The notes under the pieces were generated by a model that searched no databases, was not told the origin of the DNA, and saw only the letters and a list, made by a program, of their open reading frames with translations. A stretch of DNA of 64,000 nucleotides from contig NZ_BFBR01000005.1 in NCBI RefSeq assembly GCF_003112735.1, forward strand, positions 192,877-256,876, in the 5' to 3' direction. This DNA is from Candidatus Phycosocius bacilliformis. GTDB lineage: Bacteria > Pseudomonadota > Alphaproteobacteria > Caulobacterales > Aquidulcibacteraceae. Shown in pieces: positions 1 through 8,300 of the stretch; positions within the stretch are counted from its first letter, which is position 1, and every line of letters begins with the position of its first letter. The position numbers and the translations under genes are program-made.

Positions 1-1326
1 GGACGTCTTGCAATCGACTTGACCGCAGCGCCAGCGGTTGAGCGCCGGGCTGTTGTATTGAACCGCATGGTCGAAGCCGGCTTTATTACCCAAGCCCAGG
101 CATCTTTGGCGTCTGGGGAACCCGTCGTCTTGACAATTGCCCCCGATCTTGCCGAGGGACAGTTGGGCTATGCCATCGACATGGCCCAAAAAGAGGTTGA
201 CAGTATCGGCAGACCCATCGCGCCTGATCGGGTCTTGCGGCTCACCGTCGATCAGAAGATGCAGGCGGCGGCTGTGGCGGCTGTTCAAGAATTAATTGGC
301 GCTGGACGCGGCAGCGGGGTGACCCAGGCTGCGCTTGTTGCCATGGACCGCCAAGGCCGTATTCTGGCCATCGTGGGTGGCCGAGACTATGGCGAAAGCA
401 AATATAATCGTGCCACCATGGCCAAGCGCCAACCCGGCTCCAGCTTTAAGCCATTCGTCTATGCCGCTGCTCTGGAAAAAGGCATGTCACCCGATACCAT
501 CCGCGTGGACCGCCCGATAACAATCGGCACATGGCGACCGCGCAATTTCGGTGGCGGCTATGCAGGTGCTATGACGCTGTCGACCGCCTTGACCCGGTCG
601 GTCAATACTGTGGCTGTTCAATTGGCTGCTGAAGTGGGAATCGACCGGCTGTTGCTACTGGCCCAAAGACTGGGGATCGACAGCGAATTGCCGCGCAATC
701 TGTCCATTGCTCTCGGGGCAGGCGAAGTCACCTTGCTTGATATGACCCGCGCCTATGCAACCTTGGCTAATGATGGGGTGCGCGTTGACCCCTATCTGAT
801 TGAGCGCATTGATACCACGCGCGGCACTGTCGCCTATCAGCGCGACAAGAAAGCCCCCGTACAAGTCTATGAGCCGCTGCGCGCGCGCCAAATGACAGCC
901 ATGCTGGCCGATGTGGTCGCCTTTGGCACCGGTAAGCGGGCAAAATTGCCCGGCGGGCGGGAGGCTGCAGGCAAGACCGGAACCAGCCAGAATTATCGCG
1001 ATGCGTGGTTTGTCGGCTATACTGCTGACATCATTTGTGGCGTCTGGGTCGGCAATGACGGCTCAACCCCGATGCGGGGCGTAACAGGAGGCACCTTGCC
1101 CGCTCTCATCTGGGAGGACTTCATGGCCGCAGCCCATGAGGGCAAGCCTTTGTCGCCCTTGCCCACCTTGGAAGATCTGAAGCGGCCAAGCCCCGGGGCC
1201 TTGGCAGCCTTTTATGAAAGCCTGGCAGATATGTTCGCAGCCGCGGGTGGGCAGGATGTCGCCGCTCTGCCCGCTGTCCGCAAGTTACCAAGCCCGCAGC
1301 CGCTCCCGACCACCGCCACGCCGTGA
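1..1326 (+). CDS. Class A penicillin-binding protein (PBP1A type), 3' part
   Basis: The 5' end is cut by the window edge: the frame is open from base 1, and the glycosyltransferase half must lie upstream. The remaining ~440 residues carry the transpeptidase domain. Visible motifs are SSFK with the acylated serine near base 439, the SVN triad, and AGKTGTS. The domain cross-links peptidoglycan stem peptides on the periplasmic face. The tail after the domain is Pro/Ala-rich. It ends 7 bp before the convergent GMC gene. PBP1A and PBP1C are hard to tell apart without the N-terminus; the 'RRAVVLNRMVEAG' stretch is typical of PBP1A. Confidence 0.9.
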   Translation, partial: GRLAIDLTAAPAVERRAVVLNRMVEAGFITQAQASLASGEPVVLTIAPDLAEGQLGYAIDMAQKEVDSIGRPIAPDRVLRLTVDQKMQAAAVAAVQELIGAGRGSGVTQAALVAMDRQGRILAIVGGRDYGESKYNRATMAKRQPGSSFKPFVYAAALEKGMSPDTIRVDRPITIGTWRPRNFGGGYAGAMTLSTALTRSVNTVAVQLAAEVGIDRLLLLAQRLGIDSELPRNLSIALGAGEVTLLDMTRAYATLANDGVRVDPYLIERIDTTRGTVAYQRDKKAPVQVYEPLRARQMTAMLADVVAFGTGKRAKLPGGREAAGKTGTSQNYRDAWFVGYTADIICGVWVGNDGSTPMRGVTGGTLPALIWEDFMAAAHEGKPLSPLPTLEDLKRPSPGALAAFYESLADMFAAAGGQDVAALPAVRKLPSPQPLPTTATP

Positions 1327-1333
1327 TCCCCTC

Positions 1334-3013
1334 TCAGGCCGCTTGGCTCGACTGACCGCGCGCGGCCAAGATCATATCAGAGGCCTTTTCGGCAATCATG
1401 ATGGTGGGCGCATTGGTATTGCCCGAGATTAAGCGCGGCATGATCGAGGCATCAACCACCCGCAATCCATCGACACCGATGACTTTCAGACTTGGGTCAA
1501 CCACAGCCATGGCGTCCCGGCCCATTTTGGCGGTGCCGACGGGATGATAAATGGTTGAGCCGGTTTCGCGGGCATAGGCCAGTAACGCCTCATCACTGAC
1601 AACAGCTGAACCAGGCTCCATTTCCGCCTCGATCAGGCCCGCCAGAGCCGGGGCTTGAGCCATGCGGCGACCGATCTTGAGGCCTTCAACAATCGTCTGC
1701 TGGTCTAGACTATCGGCCAGATAATTTGGCCAAATGCCTGCATGTTGGCTGGGATCTGCCGATTTGATTTCGATGCGGCCGGTACTTTCCGGGCGCAATT
1801 GGCAAGGCGCGATTGTCAGACCGGGCCGGTCTTCCAGCACCATTTTCTGCTCGTCGAATAATTTCTTCTGGTCCATCGTGGCGGGCAGGATGTGATATTG
1901 CACATCCGGGGTCTCAAGCTCTGGCCTTGTCTTGACGAAGGCTGCAATGTGAGCGGCAGACAGGGTGAGCAAGCCTTTGCGTTGGAACAGAAATTTCAGC
2001 ACTTCCCCCACAAAGGTCAGGCCTTTGGTCATCTCATTGACAGACTTGACCCCCGGTTTCAGGCGATAGCGCATCCCGACGACATAATGATCGCGCAAAT
2101 TCTGCCCCACACCGGGCAGGTCGACTTTCACCGCGATGCCATGCCGGCGCAGGAGGTCTGCCGGACCAATGCCGGAAAGCTGGAGCAATTGCGGGGAATT
2201 GATCGCCCCACCCGACAAAATGACTTCATGGCTGGCCTTGGCGACCAAGAGATCGCCATCAACCGAAAACTGGACGCCGATCGCGCGCTTGCCGGTGAAA
2301 ATCACATGATGGGCGAGCGCATGGGTCCGGATGGTCAGGTTCGGCCGCTGCTTGATCGGGTGGAGATAGGCCACAGCCGCCGAACAACGCATGCCGTTCT
2401 TTACCGTCAGCTGATAATAGCCAATCCCCTCTTGGTTTTCGCCATTGGGATCATCATTGCGGGGAATGCCAATCTCGACACCAGCCTGAATAACTGCATC
2501 CGACACCGGGTGCTTCTGGGTAACATCGGATACATTGAGCGGCCCACCCGTGGCATGGCCGTCCAGCCCAGCCCGTTCCTGATTCTGGGATTTGAGGAAA
2601 TAGGGCGCGCAATCATCCCAGCCCCAACCCTCACAGCCCAATTGCCGCCAAATATCGTAATCGCGCCTCTGGCCGCGAATATAGAGAAGGCCATTAATCG
2701 AGCTGGAACCGCCTAACACTTTGCCGCGTGGCCACACGTGCTGGCGGCCATTGGTGCCGGGATCGGCTTCAGTCTGATAGAGCCAATTGACCTTGGGATC
2801 TTTCAAGGTCTCGGCATAGCCCACCGGGATGTGGATGAGGGGCGACGTATCTTTACCACCGGCTTCCAAAAGCAGGACCCGGATCGAAGGGTCAGCGGTC
2901 AATCGATTGGCAAGAACACATCCGGCACTGCCTGCCCCGACAATGATATAATCATACGTACCAATATCGGTCTCGGCCCCGCTTAGCGTGGCAGTCGTGG
3001 TGGCTTGGCTCAT
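1334..3013 (-). CDS. GMC-family FAD oxidoreductase (choline/alcohol dehydrogenase-like)
   Basis: 559-residue flavoprotein. It has the N-terminal FAD-binding motif GAGSAGCVLANRL, GMC signature 1 (GKVLGGSSSINGLLYIRG), signature 2 (GGAINSPQLLQLSGIG) and the C-terminal catalytic His region (YHPVGTAKMG) followed by NTNAPTIMIAEKA. The family oxidises alcohols or choline; the substrate cannot be read from sequence. I chose the ATG at 3013 because GAGGGA sits just upstream and homologues begin shortly before the FAD motif; the frame is open another 36 codons upstream. A pair of 14-bp direct repeats lies about 110 bp upstream. Confidence 0.9.
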   Translation of the reverse strand: MSQATTTATLSGAETDIGTYDYIIVGAGSAGCVLANRLTADPSIRVLLLEAGGKDTSPLIHIPVGYAETLKDPKVNWLYQTEADPGTNGRQHVWPRGKVLGGSSSINGLLYIRGQRRDYDIWRQLGCEGWGWDDCAPYFLKSQNQERAGLDGHATGGPLNVSDVTQKHPVSDAVIQAGVEIGIPRNDDPNGENQEGIGYYQLTVKNGMRCSAAVAYLHPIKQRPNLTIRTHALAHHVIFTGKRAIGVQFSVDGDLLVAKASHEVILSGGAINSPQLLQLSGIGPADLLRRHGIAVKVDLPGVGQNLRDHYVVGMRYRLKPGVKSVNEMTKGLTFVGEVLKFLFQRKGLLTLSAAHIAAFVKTRPELETPDVQYHILPATMDQKKLFDEQKMVLEDRPGLTIAPCQLRPESTGRIEIKSADPSQHAGIWPNYLADSLDQQTIVEGLKIGRRMAQAPALAGLIEAEMEPGSAVVSDEALLAYARETGSTIYHPVGTAKMGRDAMAVVDPSLKVIGVDGLRVVDASIMPRLISGNTNAPTIMIAEKASDMILAARGQSSQAA

Positions 3014-3120
3014 TGGCGTTCCCTCAGTTTTGTCGTGATTTGAGAAGAGCTTATCCCATGCTCGAACAAAGAAAAGCAGGTTTGCCGCCCCGACTGCAAA
3101 AAATGACACTGCCGTCAACA

Positions 3121-3157
3121 TGACGTTAGGGAAAGTTTGTAATTGACGTAAGGGAAA
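3121..3157. promoter_or_regulatory. Tandem direct repeat, candidate operator
   Basis: TGACGTTAGGGAAA (3121-3134) recurs as TGACGTAAGGGAAA (3144-3157), 13 of 14 bases identical and offset by 23 bp, about two helical turns. It lies between the divergent GMC and TonB genes, so it could control either. This is inference from repeat geometry; the regulator is not recognised. Confidence 0.45.
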
Positions 3158-3223
3158 TCTGGGTTACTTGTTATAACACTGATTGTCTTCCCGCAGTCAG
3201 CTGCCCCTTGCAGGAGTTGTCCC

Positions 3224-3967
3224 ATGACCCACTCTTCCTCGCCTCTCTTCTCAACGCCCACAGCTGAAACCGGCACTGTGATGACCCACAAGGCCTTCAT
3301 GCGGTCCGCGACTTTGGCCGGCTCAGGCCTTCTTTGGTTGGGCTTGGGTTATCTGGCCCTGAGCTATGCACCCCAAATGGCGAAGTTCCAGATCCCGGAA
3401 CCGCCTGCAATTCCTATGGAACCCCGGGTCAAACCTGAAGTCCTACCGCCACCGCCGCCGCCGGAGGTTCGCCCTCAGACAAAGCGTGAGGATGTACGGC
3501 CTGTGACGGACGCCCCATCCACCTTATCCGAGCGACCCAGCACAGCCCCGATTGAAATAGCTTCCTCTGAACCACTGAGCTTGGGTCCGGTTGCCGAAGG
3601 CCCGGTTGTGGCAGGCCCGGTCGCACAGGGTCTAGACCCGGTGCCGGAGACCTTGCCGGTGGAGCCCGACCCCGTGCCTGTCCAGCGCCTAATCATCAAT
3701 CCGGTCCGCATTGCCGGCGCCAATCCAATCTTTCCGCGCAAAGCCTTGGACCGAGAGATGAATGGTGAAGTGACTTTGAGCTTTACCGTAACCAGCCAGG
3801 GCAAGGTCAGTAATCTTGTGGTCATCGGCGAAAGTCCACGCGGCTATGGCTTTGCAGAGGCTGCGCGCCGGGCGGTTGAGGCTTGGACCTTCCAGCCCCA
3901 AACCATTGATGGGATCGCTGTGGCCTATCCCGCCCGCTATACGATCAGCTTTACCCTAACCGAGTGA
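3224..3967 (+). CDS. Energy transducer TonB
   Basis: 247 residues. There is a cytoplasmic N-terminus, one membrane span around residues 30-48 (GLLWLGLGYLALSYA), a proline-rich periplasmic linker with a PPPPPPE tract near residue 70, and a C-terminal TonB domain from about residue 160 containing YP-type contacts (IFPRKALDREMNGEVTLSF, AWTFQPQ). It would couple the proton motive force to outer-membrane TonB-dependent receptors. The ExbB/ExbD partners are not in the window. A GGAG box precedes the ATG. Its stop lies only 10 bp from the convergent beta-lactamase-family gene. Confidence 0.88.
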   Translation: MTHSSSPLFSTPTAETGTVMTHKAFMRSATLAGSGLLWLGLGYLALSYAPQMAKFQIPEPPAIPMEPRVKPEVLPPPPPPEVRPQTKREDVRPVTDAPSTLSERPSTAPIEIASSEPLSLGPVAEGPVVAGPVAQGLDPVPETLPVEPDPVPVQRLIINPVRIAGANPIFPRKALDREMNGEVTLSFTVTSQGKVSNLVVIGESPRGYGFAEAARRAVEAWTFQPQTIDGIAVAYPARYTISFTLTE

Positions 3968-3977
3968 ATGAGATGGA

Positions 3978-5414
3978 CTAATCACCGTCAAATCGTGTCA
4001 TGGCCTCTGCGCGCGCGGTGGCCATGACACGGTCCAAGCTGCCCGGTTGCGCGAAGACATTGGTGAGCGATGCCCAAGCGGCAGGCAGGCCGGGGTCAAA
4101 AGCCAGTTCGGCCAGCCAATAGGTGTTGGACCCATTGTGCCATAGGGTGCCGTCCTGTTGTTTAAGCCAACCTAGGGCATAATCGGCACCCTCAGGCGGT
4201 GTATGCAAAAAGCGCCACATCTGCGTGGGCAGATAATCGCTCATCTCACCCGCGTGCCCGCGGCTGTGGGCAAGGCCGTAGGTCAACAGATCCGGCAGCG
4301 ACAGATGAATACCCCCAGCGGGGGCCATACTGGCGGGATTATCAGCACCAGAACCGGTGCCAACCCCAATCAGCTTACCCCCGATCAGCGCCTTGCGATG
4401 GCCTTGGGGATTGCCTTGCCCGGGAGGGCCAAAGCCCGCAGTGGTCATTTTCAGCGGGCCAAACACCTCCTCAGCCATTAGAGTCTCATAGGTCTTGCCC
4501 GTGACCGCTTCGCACACGGCCCCTGCCAGCACATAGCCATTATTGGGATAGACCCAGCCTTTTTCCGGTGTCATTGCCAAAGCTTTGGCCACCCAGGATT
4601 TACGGCCTTCATGAGGAGAGTCCGCGGCGGCTTGCGCCAGCATGTCGAAGGGGCCCAGATTGGTCGGCATGCCTGTTTGGCCTGTCATCAGATCAAACAA
4701 TGTCCGATCACGATAGGCAGGCAGCATATCCGGGGCGAGCGTCGCAAAGGCCTGTTTGAGCGGCAGATCCCACGCCAATAGACCGCGCGCAACCAGACGA
4801 GCGACCAAGGTCGCGGTCATCGATTTACTGATGGAGCCGATGTGCCAGGCCATCTCGGCCTTTGCCTCTTGATCCTGCCCCATGACGCACACGCCCTTGG
4901 TTTCGGTTCGGCGCATGTTTTGCCCATCGCGCATGGCGATAAAGCCTGCGGTCAGGGCTGGCATCTTGGCAGTGACGCGGGTCTCCAAGACAGCCAGAGC
5001 CAAGTCAGCAAAAGGCTTGGATTCTGTGGGCTTTGGCTCCTGCCCTGGGCTGAGGCGTTCAAGGCGAAGCTTCAGGCTACCGCCTTGGGTCCAGCTGCCT
5101 TCCAGCACATCTGGGCCAAGAGTTTTCAAAACCATTCTGCCGCGCACGGCGGGAAAGCTCACATCAAGGCCCTCGGCACTCACAGTGCCACTACCAGCCG
5201 GAATGGGTGCCCCGCCCTGATCGAGCGAATAGAGCACGGGAAGCCCCGAGGCAGGAATTTCAAGCACGAGGCGCAGGCCGGTTGGGCCTGCTTGCAAGAC
5301 ACCACCCCAGCGCCCCACAAGCTCAGGTGCGGGGTCGGCTGCGGCGCTACGCCCTGCCAGCACGCCCAGCAGTGGCAGACTGGCCACCACAGATACCAGA
5401 TGACGGCGCTTCAT
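3978..5414 (-). CDS. Serine hydrolase, beta-lactamase class C/PBP4-like family
   Basis: 478 residues with a cleavable-looking signal peptide (SLPLLGVLAGRSAAA). Residues about 30-120 form an extra beta-rich domain. The hydrolase domain follows with SISK (SxxK nucleophile motif), YPNNGY (YxN) and WHNGSN (HxG replacing KTG). HxG is common in esterase and peptidase members, so an EstB-like esterase or D-aminopeptidase role is at least as likely as antibiotic hydrolysis. It is exported. GGAG lies about 9 nt before the ATG. Confidence 0.82.
   Translation of the reverse strand: MKRRHLVSVVASLPLLGVLAGRSAAADPAPELVGRWGGVLQAGPTGLRLVLEIPASGLPVLYSLDQGGAPIPAGSGTVSAEGLDVSFPAVRGRMVLKTLGPDVLEGSWTQGGSLKLRLERLSPGQEPKPTESKPFADLALAVLETRVTAKMPALTAGFIAMRDGQNMRRTETKGVCVMGQDQEAKAEMAWHIGSISKSMTATLVARLVARGLLAWDLPLKQAFATLAPDMLPAYRDRTLFDLMTGQTGMPTNLGPFDMLAQAAADSPHEGRKSWVAKALAMTPEKGWVYPNNGYVLAGAVCEAVTGKTYETLMAEEVFGPLKMTTAGFGPPGQGNPQGHRKALIGGKLIGVGTGSGADNPASMAPAGGIHLSLPDLLTYGLAHSRGHAGEMSDYLPTQMWRFLHTPPEGADYALGWLKQQDGTLWHNGSNTYWLAELAFDPGLPAAWASLTNVFAQPGSLDRVMATARAEAMTRFDGD
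3994..4031. terminator. 12-bp perfect inverted repeat at a gene convergence
   Basis: CGTGTCATGGCC (3994-4005) is perfectly complementary to GGCCATGACACG (4020-4031), with a 14-nt GC-rich loop. It lies inside the last codons of the beta-lactamase-family gene, just past the tonB stop. No T-run follows on either strand, so it is not a classical intrinsic terminator, but it would form a strong hairpin in tonB read-through RNA. Confidence 0.35.
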
Positions 5415-5444
5415 TCAGGACGGCTCCTCTCTCAGCCGGTCAGC

Positions 5445-6167
5445 TTAAGCCGGGCCTTGGCCCAAAAAAGCATTCACAGTCAATCGACCGCTTGCTGGCT
5501 GATCATCAAATACAAAATCGTCGGGAATATAAGCACAATGGAGATTGGCACTGAAATAAACAATCATGCGATTGAAGCGGGCATCATGCCGGCCAATCAT
5601 CTCATAAATCGGGCTGGTTTCATCGATATAGCCCGATGCGGGTAAGCCATGGCGGGCAACATCGGCAGTAAGCGCGGCCTCGAAAGCATCAAAGCGACCC
5701 GCATCCACAGTTTCAAACCCGGTCGAACGCTGGCGGTAAAATGCCGTACCCCCCTGATGGTCGCCCCGGCACAGATAAAGCAGCGCTGCGACCCGGCCAT
5801 ATTCGAGACTGTCAAAATGCGGCAGTCGCTGAATGGGTGCCAAGCGATCAGGCGGGGTGGTCACCAGAGAGAAATTGCACTCCCGCAGCCCTGCCCGCCC
5901 AGCATAGCCAAAATAACGCGGCAGAATATCGGCCAAAGGGCCCAGCAAGGTCTGAAACGCCTGTGTTGGAACTGGGGCGCGGATGCCCGGATAAAACGGG
6001 CCATTGGGGGCAAAGGGCGGGCCGTGTGTAGCGATATCGACCATGGCGTCTGGGTCTTCCAGATAATCGTCAATCACCACGACATGGACCGGCTCTCGGC
6101 CATGCGCATAAAGGCGGGCGATGCGCCTGCCCATGGTGAAGGTCTCAACAAGGTCTGCCTCTGCCAT
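5445..6167 (-). CDS. DUF6445-like protein, possible Fe(II)-dependent oxygenase fold
   Basis: About 240 residues from the ATG at 6167, chosen because the upstream gene ends at 6178. Visible features are HFDS (an HxD metal motif), a GGTAFYRQRSTG stretch and NRMIVYFSANLHCAY near the C-terminus, where a distal His could complete a 2-His-1-carboxylate site. This arrangement resembles DUF6445 proteins, often found with tryptophan halogenases or TonB receptors in Caulobacterales. No halogenase is nearby here. The substrate is unknown, and the family match is from memory of the motif pattern. Confidence 0.55.
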   Translation of the reverse strand: MAEADLVETFTMGRRIARLYAHGREPVHVVVIDDYLEDPDAMVDIATHGPPFAPNGPFYPGIRAPVPTQAFQTLLGPLADILPRYFGYAGRAGLRECNFSLVTTPPDRLAPIQRLPHFDSLEYGRVAALLYLCRGDHQGGTAFYRQRSTGFETVDAGRFDAFEAALTADVARHGLPASGYIDETSPIYEMIGRHDARFNRMIVYFSANLHCAYIPDDFVFDDQPASGRLTVNAFLGQGPA

Positions 6168-6177
6168 TTTGCTGCCG

Positions 6178-6744
6178 TCAGATCGGGTCCGGCACGGCCC
6201 GGCAATAGTCACTAGCCCGCTCTCCCTGCACCCGTGTGAAAGCCTCTGCACTTGGCGATAGACGCCGAACCAAGAGGAGGCCCTTGTCGCTGGGCAGGCT
6301 CACCACAACTTCGCCGGGCTTAGCCGCCAGCGGGGTGCGCGCACTCACCACCATGATATGGGCCCCTTTAGGCCCGATCTTGCGGTCATTCAGGGTGAAG
6401 ACATTGTCGGTATTGGCCGCATAGAAAGCCGCACTCATATAGTCAGCCCCTTTGCCCAGAAAGATGCGCACAGGGCCCTTAGACAAATCAAGCGCGCAGG
6501 TCGAATAGGCCAAGTCTGGCGATGACCGCACGATGCGCTGGTTTTGCGGGGTCACCATATCATTATGGCTGATGCGATTAAGGCCACCTGCAGCCTCGCC
6601 AATCCGTTTCATCGCCACATTCATGATCACACTGGGGATCAGCCCAATGGTGAAAAGATGGGCAAGAACCGCCAGCACAAGCCCGAAGCCCAGCGGTTTC
6701 AGCCAGCCGGCTTTTTTGGGAATTGTCACGTCTGTCTGGCTCAT
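6178..6744 (-). CDS. DUF1254-domain membrane-anchored protein
   Basis: 188 residues with one N-terminal membrane span (PLGFGLVLAVLAHLFTIGLI) and a periplasmic domain resembling DUF1254: NRISHNDMVTPQNQRIVRSSPDLAYSTC, then a beta-rich region. Its ATGA overlaps the stop of the upstream DUF1214 gene by 4 bp. In many bacteria DUF1254 and DUF1214 are fused in one exported protein of unknown function; here they are two short coupled genes. Confidence 0.72.
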   Translation of the reverse strand: MSQTDVTIPKKAGWLKPLGFGLVLAVLAHLFTIGLIPSVIMNVAMKRIGEAAGGLNRISHNDMVTPQNQRIVRSSPDLAYSTCALDLSKGPVRIFLGKGADYMSAAFYAANTDNVFTLNDRKIGPKGAHIMVVSARTPLAAKPGEVVVSLPSDKGLLLVRRLSPSAEAFTRVQGERASDYCRAVPDPI

Positions 6745-7340
6745 TTCTTCCCCCCAACTCCGGCCACCGCGCCAGAACAGGAAAGCTTCTTCACTTGGGG
6801 TAGGTTGAGGCCTTCGAGGAAGGCCCTGTCGACCGATTGGGGATTATAGAGCCGGATGGTCAGGGAAAAGCGCCCGCCACCCTTGCTTGAAAGCCACTGG
6901 CCTGTGGCAGGGCGGTTCGCGCTTAGACTGCCAGTCCAGCTTGTAGCCCCGGCGGGCAAAGCGCGGGTTGCGTCAATCGAGCTTGCTTTGTCGGTATTGA
7001 CCGGCAGCATTTGGTCGGCCCCATAAATGGTGATGGACCACCAGCGTGTGGGCAAGGCCTGCCCAGACAGGGCATAGGTGCAGGTCTCAACCAGCGGGGC
7101 TCCATCCTCATCAAGCTCGCGGTTGAAATAGATGGTTTCCTCTTTGGTCAGCGCCAAAAGGCCAACTCTGGCAATGGTTGCCCGCACCCACGGATTGGCC
7201 GCTGCTGCCCCCACAGTGGGGTCGGTGGACCATTTACCCGAGACAATGCTGGCTTCAGACAGCCAACCCCCCGAAATGCTGAAAGCAGAGCCTATTCCCA
7301 CGGCCATGCCTGCTAGGCCGCAGATCAGCCAACGCCACAT
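6741..7340 (-). CDS. DUF1214-domain exported protein
   Basis: 199 residues with an N-terminal signal or anchor (LICGLAGMAVGIGSAFSISGG) and a DUF1214-like region: RWWSITIYGADQMLPVNT, SLSANRPATGQWLSSKGG and SLTIRLYNPQ. First gene of a coupled pair with the DUF1254 gene, which it overlaps by 4 bp. It is probably in one transcript with the DUF6445-like gene further downstream. Biochemical role unknown. Confidence 0.72.
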   Translation of the reverse strand: MWRWLICGLAGMAVGIGSAFSISGGWLSEASIVSGKWSTDPTVGAAAANPWVRATIARVGLLALTKEETIYFNRELDEDGAPLVETCTYALSGQALPTRWWSITIYGADQMLPVNTDKASSIDATRALPAGATSWTGSLSANRPATGQWLSSKGGGRFSLTIRLYNPQSVDRAFLEGLNLPQVKKLSCSGAVAGVGGKK

Positions 7341-7421
7341 CGCTCCCCTCCCTTATGTGTTATTGGGATCTAGCTTAGGCCAAGCTGCGGGTTTGCCTAG
7401 CAAAGTTTGCAGAAGCAACGA

Positions 7422-8267
7422 TCACGACTTGCCTGATGATTGGGTGGATGATGGGGCCAGCACCAAGGCAAGTTCGCGCCCGATTAGGGCCGCCGTCCCC
7501 ACATCGCCCTGGCTCCAGCGCAAGACCAGAGCTTTGCGGCGCAGGCTGAGGAAGGGGGCCTCGCCGCCAGCAGCGGACATGGCAATGGCGGGGGCACATT
7601 TGGCAGACCAGATCAGGCCTTGTTCGCGGTCCGTCGCCCAGGCAAGTCCGTCAGTACCGCCCGGGGGCGGCACAGGCGTCAATGCGCCATCCGGCGGCAA
7701 AGGATGCGGCCAAGGCAAGGCCTTGGGGGCGAATATCAGGCTGAAATTGACCGCCTGTTTCAAACGTATGACCAAAAACACATGTCCGGCCGATTGGACG
7801 GCTGCCAGCGCGAGCCCCTGCACGCGGCCTGTGATTGCATCATCGACCACGCGGGCCCCCAATGCGCGCAATCCGGCGTCTTCTGCGTCTGAAAGTGCGG
7901 CTTGCACGGCGGCTTCAGACAATATGCTCGCGCCCCCAATCACCCCGCTGCCGCCTTCTTTGCCGGCTTCGGCCATCAAGCGCCACAATGCCAGCGCACC
8001 TGCCCCGGTGGAGGCCAGCACCATGATAAGGATCACCGCCCCAAGCCCATAGGACACCACGCCCGGTGCCCGCATGGCCACAGGTGCCAGCAAGGCCAAC
8101 AGAAAGAAGGCCAGCAACAACCCCCCGCCGGACACAGCAATCAGCACGCCTTCATGGCCCGTGCGTGCCTTGGCAGCATCAAAGCCATCGCGCAGATTCT
8201 GCACGAGGAAACGGGGGTTAAAGAGCGAAGGTGCGCGCGCCATGGCCTTGTGATGACCTGACTCCAC
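7422..8267 (-). CDS. Unrecognised two-span membrane protein
   Basis: 281 residues from a GTG; an in-frame ATG at 8243 is an equally good start. Two hydrophobic segments lie around residues 42-65 and 72-95 (VSGGGLLLAFFLLALLAP; GLGAVILIMVLASTGAGALAL). An Ala/Asp-rich segment and a C-terminal domain rich in Pro/Trp turns follow. No motif was recognised. It lies immediately downstream of dapE on the same strand and may be cotranscribed. Confidence 0.6.
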   Translation of the reverse strand: MESGHHKAMARAPSLFNPRFLVQNLRDGFDAAKARTGHEGVLIAVSGGGLLLAFFLLALLAPVAMRAPGVVSYGLGAVILIMVLASTGAGALALWRLMAEAGKEGGSGVIGGASILSEAAVQAALSDAEDAGLRALGARVVDDAITGRVQGLALAAVQSAGHVFLVIRLKQAVNFSLIFAPKALPWPHPLPPDGALTPVPPPGGTDGLAWATDREQGLIWSAKCAPAIAMSAAGGEAPFLSLRRKALVLRWSQGDVGTAALIGRELALVLAPSSTQSSGKS

Positions 8268-8300
8268 AGAAAGCTCAAATCAACGTGGGTGGAGGCCTAT

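Noticed and set aside
1892-2716. 274-codon plus-strand frame within the GMC gene
   Set aside because: Antisense to conserved GMC motifs; typical long shadow in GC-rich DNA.
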